Shown here: piece after piece, positions 1 through 9,784 of the stretch
Numbering within the stretch: position 1 is the stretch's first letter
Layout of the letters: each line of letters opens with the position of its first letter
Assembly (NCBI GenBank): GCA_963575745.1
Contig: CAUYUJ010003039.1
Span: 1-20,000, forward strand
DNA from: Prorocentrum cordatum
Lineage: Eukaryota; Sar; Dinophyceae; Prorocentrales; Prorocentraceae
Direction of reading: 5' to 3'
Length of the DNA: 20,000 nucleotides
Translations under genes and position numbers: made by a program
Notes under the pieces: model-generated
Told to the model about the DNA's origin: nothing
Database searches by the model: none
Seen by the model: the letters and a program-made list of their open reading frames with translations, nothing else

Positions 1-26
1 GAGGAGGAGGAGGAGGAGGAGGAGGG
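1..26 (+). repeat. (GAG)n microsatellite, cut by window edge
   Basis: Pure GAG triplets from the first base to about base 26. The array continues out of the window to the left. It matches the polypurine arrays seen repeatedly elsewhere in the window. Confidence 0.95.
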
Positions 27-280
27 AAGTGGCTTGTTCAGGGAGAAGGCTGCGATCTGCCAGCAGAGGTGCGGAGCAGGAGGAGGCGCCGAGGAGGAGG
101 GCCTCGGCGGCTGGGGCGGCGGCTTCAGAGGCGCGCGGCGGATCGGCTTGGGGGGGAGCCTCTCCGCCCCGCGAGGGGAAGATGAAGCAGCACAAGGTGG
201 AGGAGCCCGCGGTCAACCCGTGCTTCACCTCTCCTCCACCCCGTCTCCCGTCTCCCTTCCACCCCCCCTTCCTCCGCTCT
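27..280. other. GC-rich spacer, no gene recognised
   Basis: About 250 bases of GC-rich, purine-biased sequence between the GAG array and a pyrimidine tract. Two overlapping plus-strand frames are open here, but both run on into low-complexity Pro/Ser-rich sequence. Neither has a domain or motif I recognise, so I do not call a gene. Confidence 0.6.
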
Positions 281-545
281 CCTCCGCTCTCATCCTCGTC
301 CTCCTCCTCCTCCTCCTCGCCCACCCGGCCTCCGACCGTCCTTCACCCGTCCCCTTCCCTTATCCTTTTCATTCCCCGTCCCCCCTCCCCCCGCCTTCCT
401 CTCCCCCCTCCGTGTCGTCTTCCACCTGGCCCTCCTCAACCCCTCCTCTTTCCCCACCCTCCTCCGCCCCTCCTCCACCCCTCCCCCACCCTCCTCCAAC
501 CTCCTCTTCCCTCGCCGTCGTCCCTCTCTCCTTCCTGCTAGTCCT
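281..545. repeat. C/T-rich low-complexity tract
   Basis: Almost pure pyrimidine on the plus strand, with degenerate CTC/TCC/CCC triplets. The open frames through it (Pro/Ser/Leu-rich on plus, Gly/Arg/Glu-rich on minus) are what degenerate CCT/TCC/CTC units give automatically, because no stop is one substitution from those triplets. No gene is supported. Confidence 0.85.
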
Positions 546-698
546 GAAGCCGCGGGCGGTATGATCCACCGCAATGACGCTCTTGTCTCCATCTTCTCCC
601 TCCTCCGTCCTCCTTTCGCTGTTTTCTGTACTCCTTCGCCGGCGACGGGCGTCGACGACAAGGCGACCGTGCTGCAGGGTTCGCGGGGGGCCGTGTGT

Positions 699-867
699 GA
701 TCGAGGTGGGGGGAGGCGGTTTAGGGGGGAGGGCTGTTCTGATAATTCCTGGAGCCTTCTGGGCCTCGGATGGGGACTTCTCGTCGCTACGGCCGTGCTC
801 CAGTCGACATTTTGGTCTGAGCGCACCCCAGGATATGTCCCCGGGGAGATTTGGGAGGGAGGACGAC
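699..867. repeat. Interspersed unit, copy 1 of 3
   Basis: Starts with GATCGAGGTGGGGGGAGG and ends shortly after CAGGATATGTCC with GGGAGGGAGGACG. It is clearly homologous to 2151-2303 and 2812-2979, sharing the blocks TGTTCTGAT, GGAGCC, GGGCCT, GTCGAC, GGTCTGAGCGCA and CCAGGATATGTCC. All three copies are open in one minus-strand frame and encode similar short peptides (for example the shared words RSD and TAVAT). This could be chance in GC-rich DNA or a relic of a coding exon. Function unknown. Confidence 0.85.
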
Positions 868-1380
868 GATGCTGATGATGACGATGACGATGCTGATGAT
901 GCTGATGCTGCTGATCATGATGATTATGATGATGATGCTGATGATGATGATGATGATGATGATGATGAGGATGATGAGGATGATGATTATGATGGTGCGG
1001 CTGCTGCTGTTGGCGCCGATGCTGATGCTGATGATGATGGATGGTGCTAATGATGCTGCTGCTGATGATGATGATGCCGATGATGATGCTGATGACAATG
1101 CTGCAGCTGATGATGATGGTATCGATGACGATGCTGGTCATGCTGATGATGCTGCTGCTCATGATGATGGTTGTGCTGGTGATGGTGATGGTGATGGTGA
1201 CGATGCTGACGCTGATGCTGATGCTGATGCCGATGATGACGATGATGGTGACGATGACGATGATGATGATGACGATGATGATGACGATGTTGCTGCTGCC
1301 GATGATGATGATGATGATGATGATGACGATGATGATGGGAATGATAGTGATGATGCTGCTTCTGATGATGACGATGATAC

Positions 1381-1420
<40 letters not shown>

Positions 1421-2150
1421 TGTGATGATGATGATGTGGTGACAATGTTGATGCTGCTGATGATGCTGATGCTGATGCTGATGCTAATGATGTTGATGCT
1501 GGTGTGGATGTTGATGCTGATGCTGATTATGCTGCGGCTGATGATGATGACGATGGTGAGGTTGGTGGTGATGATGTTGCTTCTGATGTCGATGCTGCTG
1601 CTAATGATGGTGCTGCTGATGATGATGATGATGATGATGATGATGTTTTTGATGCTGATGGTGATGATGATGATGATGCTTGTGAGGCTGATGGTGGTTA
1701 TGACGATGGTGATGGTGATGGCGATGCCGATGGTGATGATGCTGATGGTCATGCCGATGGTGATCGTGATGGTGATGTCGATGATGATGCTGACGATGCT
1801 GATGTTGATGATGCTGCTGATGCTGCGGATGATGGTGATTTCATGGTGATGGTGATGATGAGCACGATGATGAGGAGGACGCTGCTCATGATGATGATGA
1901 TGCTGATGCTGCTGCTGATGATGATGATCTTCATGATGATGCTGCTGCTGATGATGATGATGATGGTAGTGACGGTGGTAACGCCGATCATCATGCCGAT
2001 GATAATGCTGATGCTTCTGATGATCATGCTGATGCCGATCATGAAGAAAATGCTGGCGATTACGATGATGCTGTTGATGCTGAGGATTCTGATGACGATG
2101 ACGATGATGATGGTGATGATGCTGATGATGCTGCTGCTGCTGATGATGAT
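868..2150 (+). repeat. Degenerate GAT/GCT/GAC triplet array, segment 1
   Basis: Nearly every triplet is GAT or a one-step neighbour (GCT, GAC, GGT, AAT, GTT). The phase of the GAT unit changes within the tract: it reads as Asp in one frame to about 1050, in a second frame to about 1440, and in the first again from about 1504 to 1845. Phase slips argue against one long acidic protein. On the minus strand the same DNA reads as His/Ile/Ser runs. All are repeat artefacts unless transcript data say otherwise. Confidence 0.93.
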
Positions 2151-2303
2151 GATCGAGGTGGGAGGAGGAGGTTGAGGGGGGAGGACGACTGTTCTGATGC
2201 TTCTTGGAGCCTTCGGGGCCTTCGATTGGAACGACTCGTCGCCACGGCTGTGTTCCCGTCGACACTTTGGTCTGAGCGCAGCCCAGGATATGTCCTGGGG
2301 GAA
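2151..2303. repeat. Interspersed unit, copy 2 of 3
   Basis: Begins GATCGAGGTGGGAGGAGG and ends around CAGCCCAGGATATGTCCTG. It is closest to copy 3, which lies exactly 661 bases downstream. It lacks the trailing GGAGGGAGGACG block found in copies 1 and 3, so its right end has been lost or replaced by array sequence. Confidence 0.85.
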
Positions 2304-2661
2304 CCGATGACGCTGAGGATGATGACGACGATGATGATGATGAGGCTGATGCTTATGATGATGATGACGATTATGATGATGATGCTGATGCTGATTTTGA
2401 TGCTGATCGTGATGGTGATGATGATGCTGATACTGATGATGCTGCTGTTGATGTTGATGATGGTGATGTTGATGATGCTGCTGATGATTCTGGTCATGAT
2501 TTCATGGTGGTGTTGATGGTGAGCACGATGATGACGCTGCTGCTGCTGATGAGGATGATGATGCTGGTGCCGGTGGTAACGTTGATTTTTCGGCCGATGA
2601 TAATGTTGATGATTCTCATGATGATGCTGATGCTGATCATGAAGATGCTGCTGGTTATTAC

Positions 2662-2708
<47 letters not shown>

Positions 2709-2709
2709 C

Positions 2710-2740
<31 letters not shown>

Positions 2741-2811
2741 TTGATGATTATGATGACGGTGCTGCTGATGATGCTGATGATGCTGCTGCTGCTGCTAATG
2801 ATGATGATGAT
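2304..2811 (+). repeat. Degenerate GAT triplet array, segment 2
   Basis: Continuation of the GAT/GCT array between copies 2 and 3 of the interspersed unit, with purer GAT runs at about 2660-2740. Long Met or Asp frames here are intrinsic to the triplet. No gene is supported. Confidence 0.92.
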
Positions 2812-2979
2812 GATCGAGGTGGGGGGAGGAGGTTGAGGGGGGACAACTGTTCTGATGCTTCTTGGAGCCCTCTGGGCCTTCGATGGGGACCTCTTGTCGC
2901 CACGGCTGTGTTCCCGTCGACGCTTCGGTCTGAGCGCACTCCAGGATATGTCCGGGGGTGAGATCTAGGAGGGAGGACG
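2812..2979. repeat. Interspersed unit, copy 3 of 3
   Basis: Begins GATCGAGGTGGGGGGAGG and ends with GGAGGGAGGACG. It shares the full extent of copy 1 and is internally most similar to copy 2. The order of divergence suggests copies 2 and 3 separated by the 661-bp duplication after the split from copy 1. Confidence 0.85.
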
Positions 2980-4722
<1,743 letters not shown>

Positions 4723-4880
4723 GTCAGCCACGCGCAGAAGGGGGGTGGGGGGATGGGGGAGGGCTCCTTAGGAGCACCCCTGCTTCTTAGAAGGCGCGGG
4801 CCTTATCTATAGATGTAAGGCTGGTGCCTTCTAAGAAGCAGCCTCCTTCTAAGAAGCCCCCCCCTCCCTCCACCCCCTTG
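4723..4880. repeat. Dispersed hairpin repeat, copy A
   Basis: Homologous to 7017-7180. Both begin GTCAGCCACGCGCAGA, run through a G-rich stretch and end in CTCCTTCTAAGAAGCC-like sequence followed by C-rich DNA. The core, 4780-4841, is a hairpin with perfect 16-bp arms (CTGCTTCTTAGAAGGC and its complement). An inner stem GCCTTA/TAAGGC surrounds the palindrome TCTATAGA. A further CCTTCTAAGAAG follows directly. No transposase and no target duplication were identified, so a foldback or MITE-type element is only an inference. Confidence 0.8.
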
Positions 4881-5040
4881 TGCGCGCCGTCAGATCAGGC
4901 GTGTCGCGACGGTGCGTACCACGAGGCTGGCCTCGTGGACTGGGGGGCCGTATGCTCGTGTGCGTGCGGCTGGGCGCGCGTGTACGTCTGCTGTGGGCCC
5001 CCGACGTTGTCGGCTGCACGTGGGAGTAACCCTTCGCCGG

Positions 5041-5200
5041 AGCGACCTTTGGAGGAGGGAGGAGGGATGAGGGGGGAGGGGGGATGGGGAGAGGAAGGGA
5101 GGGAGGGGACGGGGGAGGGAGGGAGGGGGGGGGGGAGGGAAGGGACGAGGGAGGAGGAGGAGGAGGGAGGAGGAGGAGGGGAGGAGGAGGAGGAGGACAC
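5041..5200 (+). repeat. GGA/GGGA-rich polypurine tract
   Basis: Degenerate GGAGGG and GAGGAGG units with long G runs around 5126-5140. The matching minus strand reads as Pro/Ser/Leu low complexity. It is a strong candidate for G-quadruplex or triplex formation. No gene is supported. Confidence 0.88.
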
Positions 5201-6262
5201 AGCCGGGGCCCCCAGGTGGCCGAGCTCGATGCGACCGCAGCCGCCTGCATCGCTCGGACAGGGCCTCCCGTGCAGGCCGCGCACCGAAGGGGCACTCCTG
5301 CCCGGGGTCACGCTTGCGTTATGTCGGGCGTGTCCCCCTACAGGGTGGCGGGGCAGTTCCACGCGCGCTCCCGTCGCAGCGCTACAATCGACGGCGGTGG
5401 AGAGAGAGCAGGCCGGTGCCCGGCCTCCGCCACGATCCGAAGTCTTTCCTCGAGAGCCGCCGCGAGAGCGACCTGCGGCCTCTCCACGAGCACGCGCCGC
5501 GGCGTCGCTGGGAAGAGCTCCGCAGGCGCGGCGAGCCCAGAGGCAAGCCGCGCGGGCTTGGCAGACGAAATGCCCCCAAGATACCCCCAAAAGGTCAAAA
5601 CATAGTCAAAACACCGCCCCCAGACTACTTTGGGAGCATTGTTTGATTATTTTTGGGGTGTGTTTTCTTTCTCGTCGAGAGTCCCCCTGTGGGGGGACAG
5701 GCCCGACTTAACGCTTGCGTGTCGCCGATGCTGGGTCGAGCGTCTTGTCCTCTCCCCTCCTCTTCGGGGCGGGCGGGCGGGAGCCCAATCTCGGGGGTGG
5801 ACAGAACCCCCAACAGTGACACGTCGATTAGTCAATTGTCCGTACTCGGCTCTCGAGAGGGCGCCGCGGCCGTTATTTGCCAGGCTTGCGCCCGCCAGGT
5901 TTGGGCCTCAGGTCGTTTTCACTAAACCACGTTTTACCAAAGGGAGGTCTGTCCATCCCCGGCAATCTGCATTCGGCGCCTTCCATCTCATGTGTCTGCC
6001 TACTTCTTCCGACCGACGGGGTGGGGGGGTGGGGAAGCCAAGAGGCACCGACACCGCCTCTCCCCGAACCTCTCCCGGGGTGCCTTCGGACCAGGATCTC
6101 TAGGCGGCTCCAGCGGTGGCGGCGATGGCCTCCCGGGAGGCCCCAGAAAGGGGAAAACGAGGGAAGGATCGTGGTACGGGCACCTTTGCCTCCTCCGAGG
6201 GGTGTGTCTCTCGGTGGGCTTCCTACGTTTTCTTAGTTTTCCCGTCCCCAGCTCAGAAGCCC
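5201..6262. other. GC-rich single-copy stretch, no gene recognised
   Basis: About 1 kb of mostly unique GC-rich sequence. Several overlapping frames are open on both strands, as expected at this GC content, and none shows a motif, hydrophobic pattern or family resemblance I recognise. Structures seen: a direct repeat GTCAAAACA at 5597-5616, C5/A4-rich words at 5577-5596 with a T5/G4 counterpart at 5650-5660, and a perfect hairpin at 5681-5698 (GTCCCCC, TGTG, GGGGGAC). Confidence 0.5.
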
Positions 6263-6597
6263 GGCGAATGCTGGCAAACCCGTGGCTGCTAAAAACGGAG
6301 CTCTGGGGAGTTGCTTTTCTCTTCCGAGAAGCAGCCGGTTGACTGTTCCGCGCGCCGAGCTCTCTTCCTGCAATATTCGGGGGAGCGTAAGACCCGGGTT
6401 TGCCGGGACTCGGGTTCGCCATCGTTTTTCGACGACCGCGCCTCGGATTTTGACGAGGAGGAGTTTCGTGGGATGTCTGCAGCGGGAGGCCTCGTCAAAA
6501 TGCAGGCTCGGCCTCGTCATTTTTTTGACGACCTCGTCGGGGATTTCCGAGTCCCCCGTACCCGGGTCTTACGTCTCCCCGATTCTTAGCAGCCACG
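6263..6597. repeat. Nested foldback element
   Basis: Four separate arm pairs converge on one centre. CGTGGCTGCTAA at 6281-6292 pairs perfectly with 6586-6597. GTAAGACCCGGGT at 6387-6399 plus GGGACTCGG at 6405-6413 pair with 6560-6572 and 6547-6555. ATTTTGACGAGG near 6449 pairs with CCTCGTCAAAAT near 6489. GGCGAA and GGCAAACCC at 6263-6281 pair with the 6396-6420 region. The left side carries about 80 bases absent from the right arm. This resembles a decayed foldback transposon or the template of a structured RNA. No coding frame is supported inside. Confidence 0.7.
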
Positions 6598-6769
6598 AGG
6601 ATTTGCTAGACTTCGCCCAGTTCCGACCAGCCCCGCCGGTGCCTGGGGCCAGTGGGCCGCAGGAGGGGGAGTCCGAGGAGTGCGCGCTCTCGCTGGTGCC
6701 CCGCAGCAACGTGGCGGCCGCACGGGGGGCGAGGGGGGAAGGGCCAGAGGAGGACACCTCAACCGTCCA

Positions 6770-6976
6770 CCTCCAAGTCCTCCTCCTCCGTCGTCCTCCT
6801 CCTCCTCCTCTCTCCTCCTTCCTCCTCCTCCTCCCTCCCCCTTCCTCCCCCTCCTCTCTCTCCTCTCTTCCTTCCTCCTCCTCCTCCTCCTCCTTCTCCT
6901 CCTCCTCCTCCTCCTCCTCCTCCCCCTCCTCTTCTTCCTCCTCTTCTTCCTCCTCCCTCTCCTCCCCCCCTCTCCA
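6770..6976 (+). repeat. (TCC)n polypyrimidine array
   Basis: Degenerate CTC/TCC/TCT units, so the GGA motif lies on the minus strand. The open frames (Ser/Pro/Leu on plus, Gly/Arg/Glu on minus) are repeat artefacts. It is directly followed by the second copy of the dispersed hairpin repeat. Confidence 0.92.
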
Positions 6977-7016
6977 GGGAGGCGGCCCCTCGCGGGGGCA
7001 GGGGAAGAACGCGGGG

Positions 7017-7180
7017 GTCAGCCACGCGCAGAGGGGGCTGGGGGGAGGGGGAAGGGCTTCTCAGACGAACCCCTGCTCCTTAGGTGGCGCGGGGCTCATC
7101 TGTAGATGAAAGGCCAGCGCCTTCTAAGAAGCTGCCTCCTTCTAAAGAAGCCCCCCGACCTCCCTCCTCTCCCTTGGGCG
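7017..7180. repeat. Dispersed hairpin repeat, copy B
   Basis: Homologous to 4723-4880 along its length. The hairpin is retained at 7075-7132, with about 13 of 16 outer pairs. The inner stem has a different sequence, TCATCT-GT-AGATGA, where copy A has TTATCTATAGATGTAA. The ends GTCAGCCACGCGCAGA and CCTTCTAAGAAG are shared. Divergence is much higher in the G-rich part than in the stem-loop. Confidence 0.8.
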
Positions 7181-7330
7181 GGGGGCGGGGTCACTCTCCG
7201 GACTGGGAGGCCGCGGCTTTCGCGGGGAGGCATGGGGGCCCACTGCTGTCACTGTTCCTTCGCCGCCGAAGCGTGCAGGCTCCGGGGCTATCGTTTGCGG
7301 CGTGCGCTGCGCTGCAAGTGACCTTGCGAC

Positions 7331-7535
7331 GTTTCTCGGGCCGAGCGAAAGGGGGGGATTGGGAAAGGGGGGTTACGAAATTTGCTGCATGCAGCTGGTT
7401 TCGGCCTCACCGAGGGGCCCATTCCTCGATACATAGCCGCCTCCCGGCGCCGGGGGGCGCCGGGAAAATCAGCTACGTGAGCTGATTCTCAACCCCCCCT
7501 TTTGCTATCCCCCCCTTTCGCCCGACCCGAGTTTC
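7331..7535. mobile_element. MITE-like element with ~40-bp inverted ends and GTTTC target duplication
   Basis: The element proper is 7336-7530, 195 bp. Its left end (7336-7374) and the complement of its right end (7491-7530) align almost throughout: TCGGG, two mismatches, GCGAAAGGGGGGGAT, a short variable patch, then AAAGGGGGGTT. GTTTC lies immediately outside both ends (7331-7335 and 7531-7535), as expected of a 5-bp target site duplication. The interior holds further perfect hairpins: GCTGCATGCAGC (7384-7395), CCCGGCGCC/GGCGCCGGG (7443-7464) and AATCAGCT/AGCTGATT (7467-7487). It is far too short for a transposase, so it would be non-autonomous. The superfamily is not assignable by eye. Confidence 0.8.
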
Positions 7536-7653
7536 CCAAGTAGGGCATCTCATGTTCGGGCGTAGTGTGTGCTACAGGTGTTTTGCATGGGTTCCGGCCC
7601 CGTCGACAGGGGCTGAAGATCCGTGAGTGTACGGTAGGTTCGCGCCGTGTCGA

Positions 7654-7872
7654 CTCGTCGCGAGCCCGCCGCGGGCGTTCAAGGTTGAACGCCGCCAGTG
7701 GCCCAGAATCGGCCTAATATGGAACGATATGGCAATCGATACGCCGCCGATCGTTCAAGGTTGAACGATCCACGAGATGTCAGAAACCAACGCTGGGGTC
7801 GTCACGGCGCAAACCCGCCGTAGGCGGCCTTTGCGGTCAAGCCGAGTCCAACTAGATACAATATGACGACCC
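7654..7872. repeat. Cluster of short palindromes, including twin GTTCAAGGTTGAAC hairpins
   Basis: Successive hairpins: CTCG-TCG-CGAG (7654-7664), GCCCGC-C-GCGGGC (7664-7676), a 20-bp palindrome (7674-7693), GGCC/GGCC (7700-7714), a 22-bp palindrome (7749-7770), and a stem CGCAAA/TTTGCG with an inner CCGCC/GGCGG (7808-7835). The last is enclosed by GGGTCGTCA/TGACGACCC (7796-7804 and 7864-7872). The two longest share the core GTTCAAGGTTGAAC but differ in flanking bases, and in both the flanks remain complementary. No coding frame is supported. Confidence 0.75.
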
Positions 7873-7924
7873 GGCGCGGCTCCAGTGAGGGGGACGCTTC
7901 CCACTGCACGGGCGCAGGGCTTTT

Positions 7925-7965
7925 GCCACTGCCTGGCACTGCTCGGCACTGCTCGGCACTGCGAG
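7925..7965. repeat. 10-bp tandem repeat
   Basis: Roughly four copies of a unit close to GGCACTGCTC, the middle ones identical. It lies 30 bases upstream of the long palindrome. Confidence 0.8.
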
Positions 7966-7993
7966 GAAGCCCGAGGAGCCCGAGGGCATCTCC

Positions 7994-8067
7994 TCGGAGG
8001 GCACCAACTATACACCAACACCGATCCTGGCCAGGATCGGTGTTGGTGTATGGTTGGGGTCCTCCTA
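7994..8067. repeat. 74-bp near-perfect palindrome with no spacer
   Basis: The central 42 bases (8010-8051) are a perfect palindrome centred between 8030 and 8031 on CCTGG/CCAGG. Extending outward to 37-base arms gives 33 Watson-Crick pairs, two T-G pairs (8009:8052 and 8001:8060) and two mismatches (8003:8058 and 7995:8066). Spacer-free palindromes this long are usually unstable, so this one is recent, tolerated or maintained. It could be a foldback end, a hairpin RNA locus or an extruding cruciform. Confidence 0.92.
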
Positions 8068-8670
8068 TCTCCAGGGAGCGGGCGAGGGGCCCGCACTCGG
8101 CACCACTCCTCTTCGCCAAGCGAGCGCCCCTCAGGCAGACCTCCCTCGAGGCACAGCGATCTCGCCCCGCCTCGCACAGAGGGGCGACGCGAGAGCGCGG
8201 GGCAGGAGCTCGCCCGAGCGCGATCCTCGCACTCGAGCCTCGCACTCCACGCGCGCCGCCTGCTCTTCCTCCTGCCCCCTGTCTCCGGCTCTGCAGAGGA
8301 GGGGGGGGGGGGCGGGGCAGGGCGAGGCCTCCTCAGGGCCGGCTTCGGGCGGCGGGCTGCAGGTGCTTTGCTTTCGTTGTGCCCCGGGGCCGGGCCCGGG
8401 CAGCTCCACGCGTGTGCCGTCGCAAGGCGGCGCAGCTCTGAGCAGGCGCCTCCCTTCTCCCTCCATGCCTGCATCCATCCATCCTGCTTTTCTGCTGTGG
8501 GTCCTCCCGCCCGCCTCCCCTCCCCGCTCGCCCTGGCCCCTTCTCCCTCCTTCCTCCCGCATCTTCGTTCGCCCTTCCTGCCTCCTGCCTCCTCCCTCAT
8601 CTCTCGCCCCCCTTCTCTCCCTTCCTTCCCAGTACCTCGCTCCTATCTGCACGTCGAGGGGGGAAAGAGG
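8068..8670. other. GC-rich then C/T-rich spacer, no gene recognised
   Basis: Unique GC-rich sequence to about 8455, then CT-rich to 8640. Several frames are open on both strands, as expected from GC content and pyrimidine bias, but none has recognisable domains. A G run followed by GAGGCCTCCTCAGG at 8300-8337 resembles the G-run motifs at 9318 and 9538. Confidence 0.5.
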
Positions 8671-8672
8671 TA

Positions 8673-8900
8673 AGGAGGACGAGGAGGAGGAGGAGGAGGA
8701 GGAGGAGGAGGAGGAGGAGGAGGAGGAGAAGGAGGAGGAGGTTGAGGAGGAGGAGGAGGAGGAGGAGGAGGAGGAGGGGAGGGGGAGGGGGAGGGGGAGG
8801 AGGAGGAGGAGGAGGAGGAGGAGAGGAGGAGGAGGAGGAGGAGGAGAGGAGGAGGAGGAAGAGGAGGAGGAGGAGGAGGAGGAGGAGGAGGAGAGGGAGG
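8673..8900 (+). repeat. (GGA)n polypurine array
   Basis: Almost pure GAG/GGA triplets, with a stretch of GGGGGA hexamers near 8776-8800. The open Glu, Gly, Arg and (minus) Ser/Pro/Leu frames are intrinsic to the repeat. Confidence 0.95.
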
Positions 8901-9540
8901 ATGCGAATGGAGGGAGTGTCGTGCCAAGATCTCTCCCTCCCGCGGACAGTGCGACACGATGAGCAAAGCGATGTTCTGGTACGTGATCACGTATCCCATC
9001 GTTGCCGTCCTCTACTGCACGCTGCCTGACGTTCGCAAGGAGCACCCCTTTCGTCGTCCTCCTACACCCCTCCTCGCCCACCTCGCTCGCTCGCCAACTG
9101 CCCTCCTTCCCTTCTCCCTCCTCCGCGCCCCTCCTCCGCAAGGGGTCACCCCCGCCTCCCTCCCCTTCTCTTCACACCCGCGATCTGCCTCTGCTTTCTT
9201 CTCGCCTCCCTCTTACCCATTACCCGCTTCATCCTCCTTCTTCACGCCCCTCCTCCCCAGGCAGTGCTCCCCACCCCCACCCTTCCTCACCTGGAGGCGC
9301 GCGCAAGGGGGTGGCGCGAAGGGGGGGGGCCTTCTCAGGAGGCAGGGTACTGTGGAGACCCATGCCAAGAAACACCCTGCTTGCCTCCAGGCTGCCCTGG
9401 GTTTCTTGGGTCTCGATGGTTTTGCTATGGCAGGCGTGACGTTGCCACACCAGAAATCAGTGGATTTCCTGGGGTCGCAGGATTGGGCTTCTTTGTGGAA
9501 GGTTTCTCGTGGTCGAGCCCCCTCCGTAGCTTCTCAGAAG
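8901..9540. other. Spacer with CT-rich part and a stem, no gene recognised
   Basis: Short unique sequence to about 9050, C/T-rich to 9290, then unique. An imperfect hairpin spans 9355-9414: GAGACCC, CCAAGAAAC and CCC on the left against GGGTTTCTTGGGTCTC on the right. One plus-strand frame is open from 8959 to 10257, but it crosses low-complexity DNA and a GGA array and matches no family I know, so I do not call it. Confidence 0.45.
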
Positions 9541-9554
9541 GGGGGGGGGCCTTC

Positions 9555-9639
9555 TCCGGAGGAGGGAGGAGGAGGAGGAGGAGGGGGAGGAGGAGGAGGA
9601 GGAGGAGGAGGAGGAGGAGGAGGAGGAGGAGGAGGAGAG
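9555..9639 (+). repeat. (GGA)n polypurine array
   Basis: About 85 bases of nearly pure GGA directly after a ten-base G run and CCTTCTCCGGAGG. It ends about 145 bases before the likely start of the GC-rich LINE remnant. Confidence 0.95.
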
Positions 9640-9784
9640 GCGTTCTGGGATCTCCTAGGTGAGTTGGGGGGGGTCTTGTGCGTACATACTTCAGAGCGCC
9701 GTGTACGCACGGGCACTGGCAACGTGTTTCTCTCGGAAAGAGGACGCCCACCATTCCTCAGCCTCCGCTACATTCTCGGCTCCC

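Noticed and set aside
6652-7105. Ser/Pro/Leu-rich frames over the TCC array at 6.7-7.0 kb
   Set aside because: TCC, CTC and CCT have no stop one substitution away, and all three frames are open together. There is no coding signal.
7755-8600. 281-codon minus-strand frame and overlapping plus-strand frames through the long palindrome
   Set aside because: Both strands are open over the same stretch, the palindrome encodes the same peptide on each strand, and no family resemblance was seen. GC content explains it.
9525-9540. CCGTAGCTTCTCAGAAG as a spliced-leader start
   Set aside because: Only the first seven bases match the leader. The rest belongs to the CTTCTCAGAAG word common in this window.
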